This document shows, piece after piece, positions 19,028 to 26,840 of a DNA stretch of 64,000 bases. Position 1 is the stretch's first letter, and every line of letters starts with the position of its first letter. The position numbers were made by a program, and so were the translations under genes. A model generated the notes under the pieces. That model saw only the letters and a list, made by a program, of their open reading frames with translations. It ran no database searches and was not told the DNA's origin. The DNA lies in the NCBI RefSeq assembly GCF_017352115.1, contig NZ_CP071448.1, positions 992,001 to 1,056,000 of the forward strand, written 5' to 3'. The stretch comes from Flavobacterium endoglycinae (GTDB taxonomy: Bacteria > Bacteroidota > Bacteroidia > Flavobacteriales > Flavobacteriaceae).

Positions 19028-19308
19028 ATGAGAAATTTTGACTTTGAAGAATTTAACAATAATATTAATAAAAATCTTATTTCAGCACAAAAATTAATTA
19101 GTGTTATCGAAAACGTACAATGGGACGAAATCCCGATAGCGCGGATTTGTAATCCGTGCCCGCATAGATGAGCACATTCTTCTTCATTGATTTTCTTTAT
19201 GGGCACGGATTACAAATCCGCGCTAACGATTCTAAGAAAGTTGAACTTCGTACTTATTTACATAAGAAAAACCGTATTTTTGTTTTGTTCAAAATAGTAA
19301 CTTACTAA
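19028..19308 (+). pseudogene. small gene split by a palindromic repeat
   Basis: An ATG at 19028 opens a frame (MRNFDFEEFNNNINKNLIS...) that runs into the family C repeat at 19137 and stops inside it at 19169-19171. Beyond the repeat, from 19225, a different frame gives a protein-like tail (NDSKKVELRTYLHKKNRIF) ending at 19306-19308. Joined without the repeat, the two halves would make a continuous protein of about 60 residues (…ENVQWDE + NDSKKVELR…). I infer one small gene interrupted by the element. The original function is unknown. The stretch 18981-19366 holds nothing else. Confidence 0.5.
19137..19225. repeat. palindromic repeat, family C copy 1
   Basis: Perfect 25-bp inverted repeat (19137-19161 and 19201-19225; core GCGCGGATTTGTAATCCGTG) with about 39 bases between. 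The second copy is at 56142-56247. It appears inserted in a small coding region. Confidence 0.92.
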
Positions 19309-19354
19309 AACCCCATGTTTTTCACCAACCTCTATTTTTTCAGAAAAAATTAAA

Positions 19355-19362
19355 TACCTTTG
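19355..19362 (+). promoter_or_regulatory. candidate -7 box for the XRE gene
   Basis: TACCTTTGA fits TAnnTTTG and ends only 4 bases before the ATG at 19367, which would give an almost leaderless mRNA. There is no -33 element at the expected spacing. Confidence 0.35.
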
Positions 19363-19366
19363 AAAT

Positions 19367-19756
19367 ATGAGTACAGCAATAAAACCAAAACATATCGGTA
19401 GAAATATCAGCCGAATCAGAGAGCTTAAAGATATGAAGCAGGAAGCGCTTGCGTATGCAATTGGTTCAAGTCAGCAGACTATATCTATTATTGAAAACAG
19501 CGAAATTGTGGATAAAGATAAACTTGAAAAAATTGCAGAAGCACTTGGAGTTACAGTTGAAGCTATTGAAAATTTTTCAGAAGAAAATGTCATAAACTAT
19601 TTTAATACTTTTCATGAATCTGTTTCTGGAAGTTTTATAACAAACAATTCTTGTACTTTCAATCCTCTTGATAAAGTTGTAGAACTTTATGAACGTTTGG
19701 TTCAAGCTGAAAAAGAGAAAAACGAATATTTAGAGAAATTATTAAACGGAAAATAA
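19367..19756 (+). CDS. XRE-family helix-turn-helix regulator
   Basis: 129 residues. An N-terminal HTH_3 domain covers residues ~8-66 (ISRIRELKDMKQEALAYAIGSSQQTISIIEN...KLEKIAEALGV), followed by a short acidic linker and a C-terminal coiled-coil-like segment (VVELYERLVQAEKEKNEYLEKLL) that may dimerise. Single-domain XRE proteins of this kind usually repress nearby or mobile genes; no target is evident here. It sits just behind the split gene and repeat. Confidence 0.85.
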   Translation: MSTAIKPKHIGRNISRIRELKDMKQEALAYAIGSSQQTISIIENSEIVDKDKLEKIAEALGVTVEAIENFSEENVINYFNTFHESVSGSFITNNSCTFNPLDKVVELYERLVQAEKEKNEYLEKLLNGK

Positions 19757-19953
19757 TTTACTTCAACAATATCAATTTTATAAAAGCACAAGTATCATTT
19801 ACTTTGTGCTTTTTTTGTAATCAAAAAAACAGAAATTAAAAAAATAACAGATAAATAAAATTTGATTTCATATATTTCCAGATAATATAATATTTTAGCA
19901 CCTTAAAACAGATTTTCTGAAACCCATTTACATTCTTAAAACTAAATTTAATT

Positions 19954-21036
19954 TTGAAAATTCAGCAACTTACATTTACAAGATTCATTGCGGCAATATC
20001 AATTGTAATCTTCCATTATGGTACAAAAAACTTTTTATTCGACAATTTCATTTTTAAACAAGCAAGTGTAGGAGTTAGTTATTTTTTTATGTTGTCTGGA
20101 TTCGTAATGATTATTTCTTACGGAAACTTAGAGAAAATTGATTTTTTTGAATATCTTAAAAACAGACTTGCCAGAATTTATCCTCTGTATGCTTTAGCAG
20201 CATTATCTGTTATGGTCTCAAATCAATTTAAGAATGTCAATATTGAAAACGTTTTAATTCACTTTTCGATGTTACAAAGCTGGATTCAAGGACAAGCTCC
20301 AAAAATTAATCCGCCTGGCTGGTCATTATCTGCAGAATTATTCTTTTATATTACTTTTCCTTTTTTTGCAAACAAATTTTATTCGAAACTAAAATTAAAA
20401 ACAAATGCCCTTTGGATTATTTCATTCTGGATTATTAGTTTAGTACTTTTTAATTGCATATTGTATGGTATTATAAGTTTTAAGAGTTTTCCTCCAGATC
20501 TTAACGCTTATTATCCTTTAATGTATTTAAATACATTCCTGATTGGTAATCTGGCTGGTCTCTATTTTATCAATCATCTTAAAAACCAACAGGGAAATTA
20601 TTTAATTCCCATATTAATATGCCTACTGTTTTTAATTCTAGCATTGCGTTATCCAACAGGAATTGATCATCATAACGGATTGTTTGCTGTTATTTTTATT
20701 CCGCTTATAATTTTTATATCTCTAAGCACAGATAAACTAACTACATTTTTTTCTCGAAAGGAATTTGTGTTTTTAGGTGAAATTAGTTTTGGCATTTATA
20801 TACTTCAATATCCTGTGTGGATTATTTTTTCAGATTTTAGATTAAATAAATTTTTAGGAACCGACAGAGAAGCAGATTATACTTTAAACTTTTTCATTAG
20901 GTTACTTATTTTAATCGCTGCATCAGCTTTAAGCTATCTGTATTTTGAGAAACCAATGAGAAATCTGATAAAAAGTTTCGGGAAACGAAAACTCGAAAAT
21001 AAACAAATAAATACAACAGAAAGCATTCAAGCTTGA
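19954..21036 (+). CDS. acyltransferase family 3 membrane protein (TTG start)
   Basis: 360 residues, about ten membrane helices. The family opening is present at the very start (KIQQLTFTRFIAAISIVIFHYG, with the conserved R/H pair), followed by FFMLSGFVM, RLARIYPLYALA, and late helices ending LSYLYFEKPMRNLIK. Such enzymes O-acylate surface sugars or lipids; the substrate is unknown. The start codon is TTG at 19954: no ATG lies between the upstream in-frame stop at 19918 and the conserved motif. It stands alone. Confidence 0.88.
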   Translation: MKIQQLTFTRFIAAISIVIFHYGTKNFLFDNFIFKQASVGVSYFFMLSGFVMIISYGNLEKIDFFEYLKNRLARIYPLYALAALSVMVSNQFKNVNIENVLIHFSMLQSWIQGQAPKINPPGWSLSAELFFYITFPFFANKFYSKLKLKTNALWIISFWIISLVLFNCILYGIISFKSFPPDLNAYYPLMYLNTFLIGNLAGLYFINHLKNQQGNYLIPILICLLFLILALRYPTGIDHHNGLFAVIFIPLIIFISLSTDKLTTFFSRKEFVFLGEISFGIYILQYPVWIIFSDFRLNKFLGTDREADYTLNFFIRLLILIAASALSYLYFEKPMRNLIKSFGKRKLENKQINTTESIQA

Positions 21037-21128
21037 GAAGAATAATATTTTTTTTACAATTTCTCATATAAAACAAAATCCGATAAATTTAAATTAAAAA
21101 ACTACTTTAGCCACACAAACCCAAATCC

Positions 21129-21581
21129 ATGAAATTTACAATTACTCTATCAACCCTACTCCTACTATTTACAACCAATTTATTCAGCCAAACCATTGCT
21201 GATTTAAAACTAAAACCAAAAGAAATTCCAAAAGGTGGTTATATGGTAAGCGACGGAAATATTTGCATTACGCCGCAAGCCTGCACTTTTTATAATGATA
21301 TCGAAACCTACAGCAATATTGTGGGAACTGTGAAAGGTAAAGCGATTCAGAGTTTTAAAAGCAAAGCAGATCGTGGTTCTATTATGTATTTTGAATTTGA
21401 TCACGTTTTTAAAGGCGAGCGTTTTCTGCAAGGTTTATTATGGGGAAAAGACGGTCAGCCAACAGCAGAACATCCAGAAGAATATATTGCAAAAGGAAAA
21501 TTTCTGGTTATTTGGAGTTTACAGCCAGATAGTCCGTTAAGAGAAAAATCCGAAACTAAAATTGAAGCGATTTTAGAATAA
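21129..21581 (+). CDS. hypothetical secreted protein
   Basis: 150 residues with a clear signal peptide (MKFTITLSTLLLLFTTNLFSQ, cleavage near 21). The mature part contains two close Cys residues (NICITPQACTF) that could form a disulfide, and strands compatible with a small beta protein. No family recognised. The terminator starts at the stop codon. Confidence 0.65.
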   Translation: MKFTITLSTLLLLFTTNLFSQTIADLKLKPKEIPKGGYMVSDGNICITPQACTFYNDIETYSNIVGTVKGKAIQSFKSKADRGSIMYFEFDHVFKGERFLQGLLWGKDGQPTAEHPEEYIAKGKFLVIWSLQPDSPLREKSETKIEAILE

Positions 21582-21616
21582 AAAATCCCGTTTCTTTATT
21601 GAAGCGGGATTTTTTA
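21581..21616 (+). terminator. intrinsic terminator
   Basis: AATCCCGTTTC/GAAGCGGGATT stem with A and T flanks, directly behind the stop at 21581; can act in both directions. Very similar to the terminator behind lysA. Confidence 0.85.
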
Positions 21617-21647
21617 TTATTCCTTAAATGGTATTCTTTATTAATGA

Positions 21648-21773
21648 TTATGCATTTTTTCGTAAAAACTTGACTAATAAATATAATAGATACAGTAAAA
21701 ACAAACCAAAGCCCAGAATTACAATCTGCCAAATAAATAGTCCTAACTCAAAATCATTAATTAAATTTTCCAT
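21648..21773 (-). CDS. small single-helix membrane protein
   Basis: 41 residues from the inner ATG at 21773 (MENLINDFELGLFIWQIVIL). The open frame continues upstream to 21851, but that part is AT-rich and not protein-like. It has a short N-terminal amphipathic part, one long hydrophobic helix, and a basic end KFLRKNA. The first ~20 residues resemble the N-terminal anchor of Bacteroidota AtpF (FxLGLFxWQ), possibly by convergence. Small proteins of this type are easily missed; the call is moderate. Confidence 0.5.
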   Translation of the reverse strand: MENLINDFELGLFIWQIVILGFGLFLLYLLYLLVKFLRKNA

Positions 21774-21855
21774 AATTTTATCTTTTAAATATCTTATTTG
21801 GTAAAGTACAAATAAACGAAAAAGCTTTATCATTTTAAAAGTAAAAAACACAAAA

Positions 21856-22218
21856 ATGAAACTACAAATACGAATTCTGTTTTACTCCATTTTATTCTTT
21901 TTATATCTAACCCTAACGCAGTTTATTTTATCATTAGGTGGAAAATTAAAAACAGATCCTTACATCACTTTAGGTTGTGGTTTTGCCGTTTTAAATCTTA
22001 TTTATGCCTTTTTAGGCCTAAAATGGAAACCTCTTTTAAATATACTTTTTGCGATAGGAATCGCAGCTTTGGCATTGTTTCTGGCTTTAAAATTTACCGA
22101 CTTACATTTGGTTATCGATTACGATCCGTATCAGGTTAAAACGGTAATATTTGCCAATGCGATTTTCTCTATTATTTTTTGGGAAATTGTGTATCAGATT
22201 AAAATTAGAAAAAAATAA
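21856..22218 (+). CDS. hypothetical four-helix membrane protein
   Basis: 120 residues with four hydrophobic segments (residues ~7-25, 35-53, 60-78, 96-113) and short polar loops. No catalytic motif; family not recognised. Divergent from the small membrane gene at 21648-21773. A hairpin terminator follows. Confidence 0.65.
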   Translation: MKLQIRILFYSILFFLYLTLTQFILSLGGKLKTDPYITLGCGFAVLNLIYAFLGLKWKPLLNILFAIGIAALALFLALKFTDLHLVIDYDPYQVKTVIFANAIFSIIFWEIVYQIKIRKK

Positions 22219-22224
22219 TTTTTG

Positions 22225-22258
22225 AATTGCCTTCAGCTTCAACTGGAGGCAATTTTTA
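22225..22258 (+). terminator. intrinsic terminator / hairpin
   Basis: AATTGCCTTCAG/CTGGAGGCAATT stem behind the stop at 22218, followed by T residues. The same arm sequence appears within the large nested repeat at 44371-44502, so this may be a co-opted dispersed element. Confidence 0.75.
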
Positions 22259-22363
22259 TTAAGCGATTGATAGAACGCTGCTCATTACGTTAGAAAATCA
22301 TATATTTTCGTACGTATTTTTTTATATTAGCGCTGAATTTTTCTAAGCCAAAATAGAATTAAT

Positions 22364-22921
22364 ATGAAAATTAGAATTGTACTTCTTCTCTCTTTATTAG
22401 CCATTTCTTGTAAAAAAGAAACCAATCCTGAAACCGAAAAACCTCAAATCGTTTCAAAAGATACTATTGAAGTTTCTGAAAAACCCGAACAAGAAGCTCA
22501 AAAAAACGATACTGTTGTAATATCAACCAAACACAAAATCAACAAAATAGTCTGCGATCTCGATGGCGATAAATTAAATGAAATCGTCGAAATTGTACGA
22601 AGCACTTTAAGCGGTAAAAGTGGTCTTCGAATTACCTATGGAAACGGAAAAAAGACTGATTATTTGGGTTTGGGAAATGATGTTCTAAAACAAGGTTTTG
22701 ATGAAATCGATTGGGTTGGAATATTTGAAAAAGCACCAAAAAACGAAATATATTACAACAATGTAAACGATGAAGGCGAAATTATTGGTGAAGAAGATGT
22801 AAAAGAGGAAGACAAAATAAAACTGCCAAATGACGGAATTTTTATTCATGCCGATGAAAGTTGCGGCGGCGGAATTATTTACCTGAAGAACGGAAAATAC
22901 GAGTGGATTCAGCAAGAATGA
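22364..22921 (+). CDS. hypothetical lipoprotein
   Basis: 185 residues. The lipoprotein signal is MKIRIVLLLSLLAISCKKE, lipid-attached Cys16, followed by a Lys/Glu/Pro-rich linker. The later part has KIVCDLDGDKLNEIVEIV, like an FG-GAP/VCBS calcium-binding repeat (DxDGD), and a C-terminal ESCGGGIIYLKNGKYEWIQQE. Bacteroidota lipoproteins with this build are usually outer-membrane anchored. Function unknown. The lipoprotein at 62008 has a similar DINGDNLKDFVI unit. Confidence 0.7.
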   Translation: MKIRIVLLLSLLAISCKKETNPETEKPQIVSKDTIEVSEKPEQEAQKNDTVVISTKHKINKIVCDLDGDKLNEIVEIVRSTLSGKSGLRITYGNGKKTDYLGLGNDVLKQGFDEIDWVGIFEKAPKNEIYYNNVNDEGEIIGEEDVKEEDKIKLPNDGIFIHADESCGGGIIYLKNGKYEWIQQE

Positions 22922-22929
22922 ATCTGTAA

Positions 22930-22937
22930 TACCTTTG
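22930..22937 (+). promoter_or_regulatory. candidate -7 box for the gene at 22991
   Basis: TACCTTTGA fits TAnnTTTG; it lies 53 bases before the ATG. No convincing -33 element. Confidence 0.3.
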
Positions 22938-22990
22938 AATATGAAAAGTACGAAATTGGCATTTTAGATAATCTTCATATATAAAACATC

Positions 22991-23353
22991 ATGAAAAACG
23001 AGATAAGTAATCTAACGAATAATTTGCGTTCCAATGATGAGATGTTTATCACCTTATTTGAAAATGGAATTCTTCGTAAAAAACTCAATCAATTTCTGCT
23101 TGAGTATACTTTTGCAAAACAAAATCAAGATGGATTTATTGTAATGCTTAATACAGATGAAAACAAAAACGCTTTTATTTCTGCAAACAGCGAGTTTTCA
23201 TTGTATGCAATAAGGTCAATATCAGTTATTGAAAATGGTGATTTTTATTTTCATATCGTTTTAAATTTAAAAGATGATTATCAAGAAAAATTTTTCCTCA
23301 CAATGTATATGAATTATGATCTTTCTGTCTACGATATTGAATTGAGCAGATAA
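22991..23353 (+). CDS. hypothetical cytoplasmic protein
   Basis: 120 residues, no signal peptide or membrane helix. Acidic, mixed alpha/beta. Family not recognised. The sequence includes LLEYTFAKQNQDGFIVMLN and a C-terminal FFLTMYMNYDLSVYDIELSR. Coding is supported by the continuous frame and protein-like composition only. Confidence 0.55.
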   Translation: MKNEISNLTNNLRSNDEMFITLFENGILRKKLNQFLLEYTFAKQNQDGFIVMLNTDENKNAFISANSEFSLYAIRSISVIENGDFYFHIVLNLKDDYQEKFFLTMYMNYDLSVYDIELSR

Positions 23354-23434
23354 ATTCTTTTATTTATATTTTAAAACTTTTCTCTCAAATTAGGAGAATT
23401 TAGTATATTTATTTAAAATTATAAACTTCTAAAA

Positions 23435-23800
23435 ATGAGAAAATTAATCTTAGGTTTTGTATTCTTAATTGGTTTATCAGTATCGGCGCAGACCTCTAAA
23501 GAGTTGATTGGAAAATGGCAGCTTATAAAATGGACCAAAAACGGAAAAGACAAAAGCATTCAAGAACGTTTTAAAACAGATCAGGTTTTTCAGGTTTTTA
23601 AACAAAATGGTGATTTCGAAAGTGTTATTGGCACTGAATCACATAAAGCATCTTGGAAACTATCTCCAGATAATTCAGAACTTACTATTATTTCTGTTTT
23701 ATTGCCTATTAAATTCAAAATTGACTATTTCGATCCTCAAAAACGAATTATAAGCACACCAGGACTTGGAACTCTGGAATATAAAAAGGTGGCAGAATAA
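23435..23800 (+). CDS. secreted lipocalin-like protein
   Basis: 121 residues with a signal peptide (MRKLILGFVFLIGLSVSAQ). The mature part starts SKELIGKWQLIKWTKNGK, the GxW of lipocalin-like beta barrels, and continues with alternating strands (FQVFKQNGDFESVIGTE; ASWKLSPDNSELTI). It fits the small lipocalin-like families common in Bacteroidota. Ligand unknown. Confidence 0.65.
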   Translation: MRKLILGFVFLIGLSVSAQTSKELIGKWQLIKWTKNGKDKSIQERFKTDQVFQVFKQNGDFESVIGTESHKASWKLSPDNSELTIISVLLPIKFKIDYFDPQKRIISTPGLGTLEYKKVAE

Positions 23801-23847
23801 TTCTTTTGCATAATATAAGTTTCTTATGAAAATAACAAGATCTTATC

Positions 23848-23930
23848 TAGCCCCGATGGAAGCGATATCCTTTTGTGGCAATCTCCACAACAGTTGGAAG
23901 CCACAAAAGATTTAGCGTACAGCGGGACAG
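23848..23930. repeat. dispersed palindromic repeat, family D copy 1
   Basis: Begins TAGCCCCGATGGAAGCG and ends AGCGTACAGCGGGACAG. The inner arms ATCCTTTTGTGGC and GCCACAAAAGAT form a stem with one bulge. A diverged copy is at 45250-45329. From memory such elements are frequent in Flavobacterium intergenic DNA, but that was not checked here. Confidence 0.7.
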
Positions 23931-24036
23931 TTAGTTCTTGTAAAAATGAGACCATCTGCTCCTAAAAATAATTTTAAAAAAGGCATAGTTGTTGAAAGTT
24001 AAAAAAGATATATTTACACCTTCAAATGTGACTACT

Positions 24037-25224
24037 ATGCAAAAAACTACTTTACTATTTTCTATATTCTTTTTAGTCCTTTCATCATGCGGGGTCAAAA
24101 CAACGCAGTCACTTTTAAGCGATGGTGATTATGATGGTGCTATAAATCGTGCAGTTGAAGCTTTGCGTACCAAAAAAGATTCTAAAGGGAAACAAGATTA
24201 TGTATATTTACTCGAAGAAGCATTTGCCAAAGCCAAAGACCGCGATCTGCGTAATCTTGAAATGATGGCTAAAGAAGGTAATCCAGCCAATTCTGAACGC
24301 ATTTACAATACGTATTTACAATTGAATAGCCGTCAGGAAAAAATCAGACCTTTATTACCGCTTCCGTTATTAAAACAAGGAAAAAATGCTTATTTCCCGT
24401 TTGATAATTATTCGGATCAAATTGTAAGCAGCAAAAACGAACTTTCGAAATATTTATACGAAAACGCCTCTGCCCTTTTGAAATCAAAAAACAAAATGGA
24501 TTTTAGAAAAGCATATGACGATTTTTTCTATTTGGAAAGTATAAATCCGGGGTATAAAAACACCAAAAAATTAATGGACGATGCGCAGTTTAAAGGAACT
24601 GATTTTGTAGATGTTTATGCTAAAAATGAAACTGAAATGGTGATTCCAAAACTGCTTCAGGAGGATTTACTAGATTTTAAAACGTATGGATTAAATGATA
24701 AATGGACGGTTTACCACAACGCCAGACAAAAAAACGTTACATACGATTATAGTTTGATTATCAATTTCAGACAAATTTTAATTTCTCCTGAACAGATTAA
24801 AGAAAAGGAATTCATTAAAGAAAGGCAGATAAAAGATGGTGTTAAAACACTTCTTGACAGCCGCGGCAGACCTGTAAAAGACAGTTTGGGTAAAGAAATT
24901 AAAGTTGATAATTACAGAACACTTCGTGCGAATGTGTACGAGTTCAGACAATTTAAATCTTGTCAGGTTACTGCTAAAATTGATTACATTGATTTACGAA
25001 CAAATCAATTAGTACAGACATTTCCGGTAAGCAGCGAATTTGTGTTTGAGAATATTTATTCGACATATAAAGGCGATAAAAATGCCTGCGAGGATAATTA
25101 TATTGCATATTTTAACAAAAGAGCGGTTCCTTTTCCGAATAACGAGCAAATGGTTTTCGACACTGGTGAAGATCTAAAAGCCAAGCTGAAAGACATTATT
25201 GTCCGCAATAAAATAAGGCAGTAA
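24037..25224 (+). CDS. hypothetical lipoprotein with TPR-like helices
   Basis: 395 residues from ATG 24037; the frame extends to a TTG at 23989, but the lipoprotein signal starts at MQKTTLLFSIFFLVLSSCGVKTT (Cys at residue 18). The next ~150 residues are helical, with a DGDYDGAINRAVEALRTKK opening like a TPR hairpin. The C-terminal half is beta-rich. Probably anchored to a membrane, facing the periplasm. Family not firmly recognised. Confidence 0.7.
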   Translation: MQKTTLLFSIFFLVLSSCGVKTTQSLLSDGDYDGAINRAVEALRTKKDSKGKQDYVYLLEEAFAKAKDRDLRNLEMMAKEGNPANSERIYNTYLQLNSRQEKIRPLLPLPLLKQGKNAYFPFDNYSDQIVSSKNELSKYLYENASALLKSKNKMDFRKAYDDFFYLESINPGYKNTKKLMDDAQFKGTDFVDVYAKNETEMVIPKLLQEDLLDFKTYGLNDKWTVYHNARQKNVTYDYSLIINFRQILISPEQIKEKEFIKERQIKDGVKTLLDSRGRPVKDSLGKEIKVDNYRTLRANVYEFRQFKSCQVTAKIDYIDLRTNQLVQTFPVSSEFVFENIYSTYKGDKNACEDNYIAYFNKRAVPFPNNEQMVFDTGEDLKAKLKDIIVRNKIRQ

Positions 25225-25310
25225 CCACATAAACAATCATTTAAAGACGCATTCAAAAGATGCGTCTTTTTTTTTTAACACTCAAAATTATAAAAAAATC
25301 GAAAAAACAT

Positions 25311-25340
25311 TTTGCGCAACCAAAAAGTTGCGTATATTTG
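25311..25340 (+). promoter_or_regulatory. -33/-7 promoter of the arsR-type operon
   Basis: TTTG at 25311-25314, 18 bases, then TATATTTGC at 25333-25341. Transcription would start near 25343, 30 bases before the ATG at 25373. The spacer and the start site are occupied by two operator-like sites. Confidence 0.75.
25316..25331. promoter_or_regulatory. operator-like inverted repeat, site 1
   Basis: GCAAC-N6-GTTGC (extendable by one pair to CGCAAC/GTTGCG), sitting exactly between the -33 and -7 boxes. Confidence 0.7.
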
Positions 25341-25355
25341 CAACTGATTAGTTGC
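25340..25355. promoter_or_regulatory. operator-like inverted repeat, site 2
   Basis: GCAAC-N6-GTTGC again, same spacer length, overlapping the last base of the -7 box and the predicted transcription start. Centre-to-centre distance to site 1 is 24 bp. Confidence 0.7.
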
Positions 25356-25372
25356 TTATTTATTTTATTAAA

Positions 25373-25699
25373 ATGAAACGAGATATTTTTCAGGCTATTG
25401 CCGATCCGACCCGCAGAGCAATTCTGGTTTTGATTTCTTCAAGTGCGTTAACTCCAAATGCAATTGCAGAACAATTTCAAACTACCAGACAAGCGGTTTC
25501 TAAACACATTAAAATACTAAGTGAATGTGATTTACTACAAGAAAAAAAAGTAGGAAGAGAAATTTATTATCAACTAAAAATCGATAAAATGAAAGAAATA
25601 GATCACTGGCTGGAACAATTCAAGAAAATATGGGAAAGCCGATTTAGTCAATTAGACCAAGTATTATTGAATTTAAAATCTAAAGAAAATGAAATCTAA
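25373..25699 (+). CDS. ArsR-type winged-helix repressor
   Basis: 108 residues from ATG 25373; a longer frame would begin at a TTG inside operator site 2. The start MKRDIFQAIADPTRRAIL, the recognition helix region AIAEQFQTTRQAVSKHIKIL and wing KKVGREIYYQL are typical of the ArsR subfamily that is paired with SRPBCC genes. It lacks the CxC metal site, so it is probably not a metal sensor. Its end overlaps the first SRPBCC gene by 11 bases. Autoregulation through the two GCAAC-N6-GTTGC sites is likely. Confidence 0.88.
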   Translation: MKRDIFQAIADPTRRAILVLISSSALTPNAIAEQFQTTRQAVSKHIKILSECDLLQEKKVGREIYYQLKIDKMKEIDHWLEQFKKIWESRFSQLDQVLLNLKSKENEI

Positions 25700-26189
25700 T
25701 CTGTTAATGAATTTTTCCATAGATAAGGAAAATAAAACTGTAAATGTAAAACGCGAATTCAACGCGTCATTGTCTAATGTATGGTCGGCTTGGACAGAAG
25801 CTGAAATCCTAGATCAATGGTGGGCGCCGGCTCCTATGAAATCCAAAACGAAAAGTATGGAATTTAAGGAAGGAGGCAGAAGACTTTACGCCATGATTGC
25901 CCCTGACGGCATTGAACGCTGGAGTACTTTTGATTATTCTTCGATTTCACCTAAAACAAATTTCAAATACGCTGCTACTTTTTGTGACGCTGATGGAAAT
26001 CCAAATTCAGAATTTGGAAGTTCTTATTGGGATATAACATTCTCTGAGCAAGGAGATTCAACTTTTGTCGATATTGTGATTACAAGAGACAGTTTGGAAG
26101 AATTAGAAAAAATAGTCGAAATGGGCTTCAAACAAGGATTTACAGCGGCTATGGAAAGTTTGGATAAAATCTTTGAAACAAGAAAGTAA
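25689..26189 (+). CDS. SRPBCC (AHSA1-like) protein, first of a tandem pair
   Basis: 166 residues. The START/SRPBCC fold is indicated by REFNASLSNVWSAWTEAEILDQWWAP and the closing helix GFKQGFTAAMESLDKIF; this fold holds a hydrophobic ligand. The ATG at 25689 lies within the repressor gene; an ATG at 25707 is an alternative. The following gene is a close paralogue. ArsR plus SRPBCC is a common bacterial pairing of unsettled function. Confidence 0.88.
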   Translation: MKSNLLMNFSIDKENKTVNVKREFNASLSNVWSAWTEAEILDQWWAPAPMKSKTKSMEFKEGGRRLYAMIAPDGIERWSTFDYSSISPKTNFKYAATFCDADGNPNSEFGSSYWDITFSEQGDSTFVDIVITRDSLEELEKIVEMGFKQGFTAAMESLDKIFETRK

Positions 26190-26245
26190 AACACACATTA
26201 TCATATAATTAAATAAATTATTAACGACTAAAAAACCGAACGAAA

Positions 26246-26749
26246 ATGAAATCAAATTTGTTAATGAATTTTACTGTTGATAAGGAAAATAAGGCCGTAA
26301 ATGTGAAACGCGAATTCAACGCGTCATTATCCAATGTTTGGTCGGCATGGACAGAAGCAGAAATTCTCGATCAATGGTGGGCACCTGCTCCGTGGAAATC
26401 AAAAACTAAAAGCATAGAATTTAAAGAAGGCGGAAGAAGACTTTACGCAATGGTTGGACCTGAAGGTGAAGAACATTGGGCAATTGCCGATTATACTTCG
26501 ATAAACCCAAAAACAAATATCAAATGGCTGGATGCTTTTTCCGACAGCAACGGAAATTTAAACAAAGAATTTCCGCGTTCTGACTGGGATATTACTTTCT
26601 CAGAAAAAGACAATTCAACTTTTGTTGATATAGTTATTAAACATGAAAAACTTTCTGATCTTGAAATGATTATTCAAATGGGATTCAAAGAAGGTTTCAC
26701 AATTGCAATGGAAGGTTTGGACGCTATTTTTGCCAAACAAACAAAATAG
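26246..26749 (+). CDS. SRPBCC (AHSA1-like) protein, second of a tandem pair
   Basis: 167 residues, a paralogue of the preceding gene. The first ~75 residues differ at few positions (for example PAPM versus PAPW, IAPDG versus VGPEG), while the C-terminal half has diverged more (FKYAATFCD versus IKWLDAFSD), which fits a change of ligand pocket after tandem duplication. The gap to the first copy is 56 bp, with no terminator seen. Confidence 0.88.
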   Translation: MKSNLLMNFTVDKENKAVNVKREFNASLSNVWSAWTEAEILDQWWAPAPWKSKTKSIEFKEGGRRLYAMVGPEGEEHWAIADYTSINPKTNIKWLDAFSDSNGNLNKEFPRSDWDITFSEKDNSTFVDIVIKHEKLSDLEMIIQMGFKEGFTIAMEGLDAIFAKQTK

Positions 26750-26840
26750 TGCAGTACCAGATAAAAGCCAAGGCAAAAAAGCAAAGTGAACTAGTATTAA
26801 ATTCGTATTTTCGTTTAATAATCACTTTTATTCTATTAAA

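Noticed and set aside
18952-19206. 84-codon open frame on the minus strand
   Set aside because: It runs through the family C palindrome and the end of another gene; no promoter and no protein-like features beyond hydrophobic AT-rich codons.
23946-24002. 18-codon ORF before the lipoprotein gene at 24037
   Set aside because: Too short, no supporting start signal, next to a repeat.
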